9,325 nucleotides of DNA from Thermococcus sp. (GTDB lineage Archaea > Methanobacteriota_B > Thermococci > Thermococcales > Thermococcaceae): positions 1 through 9,325 of the forward strand of contig WAMH01000111.1 in NCBI GenBank assembly GCA_015522395.1, in the 5' to 3' direction. The notes under the pieces were generated by a model. It did not search any database. It was not told where the DNA came from and was given only the letters and a program-made list of their open reading frames with translations. The position numbers and the translations under genes were made by a program. The first letter of the stretch is position 1. Every line of letters begins with the position of its first letter. This document shows positions 4,923 to 9,325 of the stretch, in pieces.

Positions 4923-7637
4923 ATGCACATGAAGAAGGTCATCGGGAGTATTGAGTTTGGCATCCTCTCGCCACAGGAAATCAGGAAGATGAGCGCGGCC
5001 GAGATAACCGTTCCGGACACCTACGACGATGACGGTTATCCCATAGAGGGCGGCCTCATGGATAAGCGACTCGGCGTCGTCGACCCCGGTCTCAGATGTG
5101 AGACCTGCGGTGCAAGAGCCGGTGAGTGCCCCGGTCACTTCGGTCACGTCGAGCTCGCCAGACCGGTGATCCACGTTGGCTTCGCCAAGACCATTCAGAG
5201 GCTCCTTGAGAGCACCTGCAGGGAGTGCGGCAGGATAAAGCTCACGGATGAGGAGATAGAGGAGTATATGAAAAAATTCGAGGTCGTTGGCGACAGGAAG
5301 AAGGCCAAGGACAGGCTCATTAAGGAGATACACAAGAAGGCGAAGGAGAGGATGGTCTGTCCGCACTGTGGAGCACCGCAGTTCCCCATCAAGTTCGAGA
5401 GGCCGACCTTTTACTACGAGCTCAGGAAGGACGAGGAGGGTAACGAGTACAAGCACAGGATGATGCCGAGCGAGGTTCGCGACAGGCTCGAGAAGATACC
5501 CGACAAAGACTTGCCGCTCCTCGGTCTGCATCCTGAGAAGGCCAGGCCGGAGTGGATGGTCCTAACTGTCCTTCCGGTCCCCCCGGTTACCATGAGGCCC
5601 TCCATCACCCTAGAGAGTGGCATAAGAGCGGAGGACGACCTCACCCACAAGCTCGTTGACATCATCAGGATAAACAACCGCCTCAAGTCCAACATCGAGG
5701 CCGGGGCACCGCAGCTGATTATAGAAGACCTCTGGGACCTCCTCCAGTACCACGTCACGACCTACATCAACAACGAGACCTCGGGCATCCCGCCGGCCAA
5801 GCACAAGAGTGGAAGGCCTCTCAAGACGCTCTCCCAGAGGCTGAAGGGCAAAGAGGGTCGCTTCCGTGGGAACCTCAGCGGTAAGCGCGTCAACTTCTCA
5901 GCGAGAACCGTCATCAGCCCGGACCCGATGATAAGCATCAACGAGGTCGGCGTTCCGCTGGCAATAGCCATGGAGCTTACGGTTCCAGAGAAGGTCACTG
6001 AGTTCAACTTCGAGAAGCTCAAGAGGATGGTCCTCAACGGGCCCGAGAAGTATCCTGGAGCGAACTACGTCATCGACCCAGAGGGAAGGAGAATACGCCT
6101 CATGGAGAACAACCTCGAGATGATAGCCGAGAAGCTTGAGATTGGATGGACCGTCGAGAGGCACCTTCAGGACGGAGATGTAGTCCTCTTCAACAGGCAG
6201 CCGTCGCTGCACAGGATGAGCATAATGGCCCACCGCGTTAGGGTCATGCCCTACAGAACCTTCCGCCTTAACCTGGCAGTCTGCCCGCCCTACAACGCAG
6301 ACTTCGACGGTGACGAGATGAACCTCCACGTGCCGCAGACGGAGGAGGCTCAGGCGGAAGCGAAGATACTCATGGAGGTCCAGAACCACATAATCTCGCC
6401 GCGTTACGGTGGCCCGCTTATAGCTGGAATTCAGGACCACATCTCCGGAGGTTATCTCCTCACGCGCGAGGGGGCTTACTTCACGAGGAGTGAAGTGGAG
6501 CAGATGCTGATGTTCGCTGGCATGGACGTGGTTAAACTGCCGGAGCCCGACAGGGTTGAGAACGGCGTCGAGCTGTGGAGCGGGAAGACGGTTTTCTCGC
6601 TCGCCCTCCCGGATGACCTTACGATATGGTACCGCAACAAGCTCTGCGATGAACCCGAGAGATGTGATGCCCTAGAAAAGCTCATCGAGGAGAAGCTCGT
6701 TCCCGACCCGGAGGAGGTCAGGAAGATCGCCTACGACGGCTTCGTCTACATCCAGAACGGGAAGCTCCTCAGCGGTGCGGTAGACAAGAAGGCCTACGGA
6801 AGGGAGGACGGAAAGCTCCTCGACATCATAGTGAGGGAGTACGGCGTCGAAAGGGCCAGGCAGTTCCTCGATCAGGTTACCAAGCTGGCGATATGGACGA
6901 TAACCCACAAGGGCTTCACTACAGCAATAGACGACGAGGATCTGCCGAGAGAAGCCCTTGACAGGATACACGAGATAATCCGCGAGGCCGAGGAGAGGGT
7001 CAACAGGCTCATAGAGGCTTACAAGAACGGCGAGCTTGAGCCACTGCCGGGTAAGAGCCTCGAGGAGACCCTTGAGAGCAAGATAATGGCGGTTTTAGCT
7101 GAAGCGCGTGACAACGCCGGTAACGTTGCTGAGAGATACCTTGGTATGGGCAATCACGCGGTCATAATGGCCAAGACCGGAGCGAGGGGTAAGATACTCA
7201 ACATCACCCAGATGGCTGCCATGCTCGGCCAGCAGTCCATCCGTGGAAAGCGTCTCTACCGCGGCTACCGCGGAAGGGTTCTCACCCACTTCAAGCCCGG
7301 CGACCTTGGAGCCAGAGCCAGGGGCTTCGTCACGAACTCCTACAAGAGCGGACTTACGCCGCAGGAGTACTTCTTCCACGCCATGGGTGGAAGGGAAGGT
7401 CTCGTCGACACCGCGGTCAGGACTGCGCAGAGCGGTTACATGCAGCGCCGTTTGATTAACGCCCTTCAGGACCTCAAGGTGGACTACGACGGAACTGTGA
7501 GGGACCCGACCGGAATCATCGTCCAGTTCCGCTACGGTGAGGACGGAATCGACCCGATGAGGAGCTGGGGTGGAAAGACCCTCGACGTCGACAGGGTAAT
7601 CCTCAGGACACTGGTCAAGCTGAGGGGGGGTGAGTGA
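4923..7637 (+). CDS. rpoA1: DNA-directed RNA polymerase subunit A' (Rpo1N)
   Basis: N-terminal two-thirds of the largest subunit (Rpb1/beta' homologue), 904 residues, usual for archaeal A'. Residues visible: clamp zinc ligands Cys59, Cys62, Cys69 and His72 (CX2CX6CX2H), a second zinc set Cys99, Cys102, Cys146 and Cys149, the switch region GRFRGNLSGKRVNFSAR (312-328), NRQPSLHR (from 424), and NADFDGDE (458-465), whose Asp460, Asp462 and Asp464 hold catalytic metal A. The bridge helix lies near 813-850, starting TPQEYFFHAMGGREG. The protein stops after it, at the usual archaeal split before the trigger loop. I took ATG 4923 because GGGTG (4911-4915) lies 7 nt upstream; a second in-frame ATG at 4929 is possible but 13 nt away. 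The last codons lie in a G7 run that also serves rpoA2. Confidence 0.99.
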   Translation: MHMKKVIGSIEFGILSPQEIRKMSAAEITVPDTYDDDGYPIEGGLMDKRLGVVDPGLRCETCGARAGECPGHFGHVELARPVIHVGFAKTIQRLLESTCRECGRIKLTDEEIEEYMKKFEVVGDRKKAKDRLIKEIHKKAKERMVCPHCGAPQFPIKFERPTFYYELRKDEEGNEYKHRMMPSEVRDRLEKIPDKDLPLLGLHPEKARPEWMVLTVLPVPPVTMRPSITLESGIRAEDDLTHKLVDIIRINNRLKSNIEAGAPQLIIEDLWDLLQYHVTTYINNETSGIPPAKHKSGRPLKTLSQRLKGKEGRFRGNLSGKRVNFSARTVISPDPMISINEVGVPLAIAMELTVPEKVTEFNFEKLKRMVLNGPEKYPGANYVIDPEGRRIRLMENNLEMIAEKLEIGWTVERHLQDGDVVLFNRQPSLHRMSIMAHRVRVMPYRTFRLNLAVCPPYNADFDGDEMNLHVPQTEEAQAEAKILMEVQNHIISPRYGGPLIAGIQDHISGGYLLTREGAYFTRSEVEQMLMFAGMDVVKLPEPDRVENGVELWSGKTVFSLALPDDLTIWYRNKLCDEPERCDALEKLIEEKLVPDPEEVRKIAYDGFVYIQNGKLLSGAVDKKAYGREDGKLLDIIVREYGVERARQFLDQVTKLAIWTITHKGFTTAIDDEDLPREALDRIHEIIREAEERVNRLIEAYKNGELEPLPGKSLEETLESKIMAVLAEARDNAGNVAERYLGMGNHAVIMAKTGARGKILNITQMAAMLGQQSIRGKRLYRGYRGRVLTHFKPGDLGARARGFVTNSYKSGLTPQEYFFHAMGGREGLVDTAVRTAQSGYMQRRLINALQDLKVDYDGTVRDPTGIIVQFRYGEDGIDPMRSWGGKTLDVDRVILRTLVKLRGGE
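7624..7634 (+). promoter_or_regulatory. Shine-Dalgarno site of rpoA2 inside the rpoA1 3' end
   Basis: A run of seven G followed by TGAG contains GGTGA, matching the anti-SD; the ATG at 7639 lies about 5 nt beyond it. The same bases encode the last residues of A' (Arg-Gly-Gly-Glu), so ribosomes finishing A' sit on the initiation site of A''. This supports ATG 7639 over the GTG at 7630, which is itself part of the SD. Confidence 0.65.
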
Positions 7638-7638
7638 G

Positions 7639-8814
7639 ATGGTCGCAGCGAAGACCATCAAGAGCCTCATCAACAAGACAGACCTTCCAGACAACATCAG
7701 GGAGGAGCTCTACAGCAAGCTCGTTGAATACAACAAGAAGTACAAGCTCAGGAAATCTGAGGTAGAGGCAATAATCCAGGAGGCGGTTAGGGAGTACGAG
7801 AAGGCGAAGATAGAGCCTGGAGAGGCCATAGGAACCGTCGCCGCACAGTCCATCGGTGAGCCTTCAACGCAGATGACCCTTAACACCTTCCACTACGCGG
7901 GTGTCGCTGAGATCAACGTCACCCTCGGTCTGCCTAGGATCATCGAGATTGTTGACGCGAGGAAAAACCCCTCAACGCCGATTATGACCGTTTACCTCGA
8001 CGAGAAGCACCGCTACTACAGGGAGAAGGCCCTTGAGGTTGCAAGGAAGATAGAGGGAACCAGCCTCGAGAACCTCGCGAGGGAGACCAGCATAGACATC
8101 CTCAACTTCGAGTTCATCGTTGAGATAGACCCCGAGAGGCTTGAGAAGGCCGGCCTCGACATGGAGAGGATTCAAAGGAAGCTCGAGGGCTCGTTCAAGA
8201 GCGCGGAATTCGAAACTGACGGCTACGCCCTCATCGTGAGGCCCAAGAAGGCCGGAAAGCTCTCAGACCTGAGGAGACTCGCCGAAAAGGTTAAAAAGCA
8301 CCGCCTTAAAGGCCTCTCTGGCGTCGGAAAGACCATCATAAGGAAGGAAGGCGACGAGTACGTCATCTACACCGAGGGTTCCAACTTCAAGCAGGTGCTC
8401 AAGGTCCCCGGTGTTGACCCGGCCAGGACCAGAACCAACAACATCTGGGAGATTGCCGAGGTTCTCGGCATCGAAGCGGCGAGGAATGCAATCATAGAGG
8501 AAATAGTAAACACGATGCGCGAGCAGGGTTTGGAGGTTGACGTCAGGCACATCATGCTCGTCGCCGACATGATGACGCTCGACGGCGTTATAATGCCCAT
8601 CGGCAGGCACGGTATAGTTGGGGAGAAGGCCAGCGTGCTTGCCAGGGCCGCTTTCGAGATAACCACACAGCACCTCTTCGAGGCCGCCGAGAGGGGCGAA
8701 ATTGACCCGCTCAACGGCGTCGTTGAGAACGTGCTCATAGGCCAGCCCGTGCCCGTCGGTACGGGAACCGTAAGACTGGCAATGAATCTCCCCCTGAGAC
8801 CGAAAAGGGAGTAG
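7639..8814 (+). CDS. rpoA2: DNA-directed RNA polymerase subunit A'' (Rpo1C)
   Basis: C-terminal third of the largest subunit, 391 residues from ATG 7639 (394 if GTG 7630 were used), normal for the family. After an N-terminal helical region comes PGEAIG (60-65) and the trigger loop segment AAQSIGEPSTQMTLNTFHYAG (69-89), with Leu81, Asn82 and the key His85 that contact the incoming NTP. The stretch to about 110, ending DARKN, matches the Rpb1 region just after the trigger loop. C-terminal cleft motifs are DGVIMPIGRHGIVGEK (315-330) and GQPVPVGTGTV (368-378). There is no Rpb1-like heptad tail, as expected in archaea. The gene begins one base after the rpoA1 stop, so A' and A'' should be made together at one ribosome passage. 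All catalytic residues look intact. Confidence 0.98.
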   Translation: MVAAKTIKSLINKTDLPDNIREELYSKLVEYNKKYKLRKSEVEAIIQEAVREYEKAKIEPGEAIGTVAAQSIGEPSTQMTLNTFHYAGVAEINVTLGLPRIIEIVDARKNPSTPIMTVYLDEKHRYYREKALEVARKIEGTSLENLARETSIDILNFEFIVEIDPERLEKAGLDMERIQRKLEGSFKSAEFETDGYALIVRPKKAGKLSDLRRLAEKVKKHRLKGLSGVGKTIIRKEGDEYVIYTEGSNFKQVLKVPGVDPARTRTNNIWEIAEVLGIEAARNAIIEEIVNTMREQGLEVDVRHIMLVADMMTLDGVIMPIGRHGIVGEKASVLARAAFEITTQHLFEAAERGEIDPLNGVVENVLIGQPVPVGTGTVRLAMNLPLRPKRE

Positions 8815-8821
8815 GGAGGTG
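8815..8821 (+). promoter_or_regulatory. Shine-Dalgarno site of rpl30e
   Basis: GGAGGTG is a perfect seven-base match to the anti-SD, starting right after the rpoA2 TAG and 6 nt before ATG 8828. It is the strongest SD in the operon, in keeping with the high demand for a ribosomal protein relative to polymerase subunits. Confidence 0.8.
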
Positions 8822-8827
8822 TGAGTA

Positions 8828-9133
8828 ATGGTTGACTTCACCTTTGAGCTTAGGAAAGCACAGGACACCGGGAAGATAGTGATGGGAGCCAAGAAGGCCA
8901 TCCAGTACGCAAAGATGGGAGGGGTAAAGCTGATTATCGTTGCAAAGAACGCGAGGCCCGACATAAAGGAGGACATATTCTACTACGCCAAGCTCAGCGG
9001 TATACCGGTTTACGAGTTCGAGGGAACCAGCGTCGAGCTTGGAACCCTCCTCGGAAGGCCGCACACCGTCTCCGCGATCTCGATAATAGACCCCGGTGAG
9101 AGCAGAATACTCGCCCTTGGGGGTAAGGAGTAA
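8828..9133 (+). CDS. rpl30e: 50S ribosomal protein L30e
   Basis: A 101-residue protein of the L7Ae/L30e/S12e/Gadd45 fold, found in archaeal and eukaryotic large subunits, where it contacts rRNA; members of this superfamily bind kink-turn RNA. Recognisable stretches are TGKIVMGAKKAIQYAKMGG (14-32), with its basic RNA-facing helix, KLIIVAKNARPDIKEDI (34-50), a typical central strand and loop, and GTSVELGTLLGRP (67-79). Length and sequence are normal. Its place directly after rpoA2 and before nusA is the conserved archaeal order. The stop TAA overlaps the nusA ATG by one base. L7Ae is a paralogue of similar size, but the gene context and N-terminus favour L30e. Confidence 0.96.
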   Translation: MVDFTFELRKAQDTGKIVMGAKKAIQYAKMGGVKLIIVAKNARPDIKEDIFYYAKLSGIPVYEFEGTSVELGTLLGRPHTVSAISIIDPGESRILALGGKE

Positions 9134-9325
9134 TGCCGCTGAAGCTCAACACCGACCAGATCAAGTTCATAGCTCTGTTCGAGAGCATGACTGGAGCTAC
9201 AGTCCTCGACTGCCTCATAGACACCAACAGGAACAGGCTCATATTCGTCATAAAGAAGGGTGAGATGGGACTGGCCCTCGGAAAGAAAGGCGCGAACGTC
9301 AAGCGCGTTCAGGGAATGCTCGGGA
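9133..9325 (+). CDS. nusA: NusA-like transcription/RNA-binding protein, 5' part only
   Basis: The window ends after 64 codons, so this is the N-terminal part of an archaeal NusA, normally about 140 residues with two KH domains and none of the bacterial N-terminal polymerase-binding domain. The visible part holds one KH domain: after the start MPLKLNTDQI, an IALFESMTGATV helix and RLIFVIKKGEMGLALGKKG lead to the RNA-binding GxxG loop Gly50-Lys51-Lys52-Gly53, followed by ANVKRVQGML. The start is set by TAATG overlap with rpl30e, with GGGGGT at 9119-9124 as a plausible SD. In related genomes rps12 and rps7 usually follow, but that is beyond this sequence. Its archaeal role in transcription is inferred from the family. 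Confidence 0.93.
   Translation, partial: MPLKLNTDQIKFIALFESMTGATVLDCLIDTNRNRLIFVIKKGEMGLALGKKGANVKRVQGMLG

Noticed and set aside
3995..5020. 341-codon antisense frame across the rpoB 3' end and rpoA1 start
   Set aside because: It is a shadow of two real genes, with no family resemblance and no promoter or SD of its own.
4923..7637. Possible intein or insertion in the large polymerase subunits
   Set aside because: All conserved blocks of A' (and likewise B and A'') follow each other at normal spacing, total lengths are standard, and no intein splice motifs are present.

Overview
The window is a piece of a hyperthermophilic euryarchaeal chromosome, most likely Thermococcales and probably Thermococcus. 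The evidence is the gene order rpoH-rpoB-rpoA1-rpoA2-rpl30e-nusA, an unsplit rpoB, a split A'/A'' largest RNA polymerase subunit, eukaryote-like polymerase motifs, GC-rich tRNA genes with encoded CCA, and archaeal BRE/TATA promoters. The genus call rests on remembered family resemblance, not on a search.

Layout. Bases 1-37 hold only a possible terminator of something to the left. Bases 38-261 are a two-tRNA unit, Ala(GGC) then Val(GAC), behind one BRE/TATA promoter. Bases 262-541 are visibly AT-richer, have no convincing gene, and may be a decayed insertion. Thr(TGT) lies on the minus strand at 542-618 and is divergent from an Asn(GTT) plus CAT-anticodon tRNA pair at 716-874; the 97-bp gap carries a promoter for each direction. 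Bases 875-1204 are AT-rich intergenic DNA with several TATA-like boxes and one GC-rich hairpin.

From 1205 to the end is a plus-strand transcription/translation operon. A strong BRE/TATA precedes rpoH. It is followed by rpoB, rpoA1 (A'), rpoA2 (A''), the L30e gene and the start of nusA, with gaps of 17, 4, 1 and 13 nt and finally a 1-nt overlap (TAATG). H, B, A' and A'' together build the polymerase core: A' carries the metal-A aspartates and the bridge helix, A'' the trigger loop, B the hybrid-binding and metal-B region, and H the jaw. L30e belongs to the 50S ribosome, and NusA is a KH-domain RNA-binding factor. The tight packing suggests one mRNA and translational coupling.

I see no new defence, mobile or metabolic system; the operon is ordinary and well conserved. 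The points worth a second look are the G7 run at the A'/A'' junction, which puts the two subunits one base away from a fused ORF, the uncertain identity (Met or Ile2) of the CAT tRNA, a GC-rich hairpin with its own TATA-like box upstream of rpoH, and the AT-rich relic between the tRNA genes.
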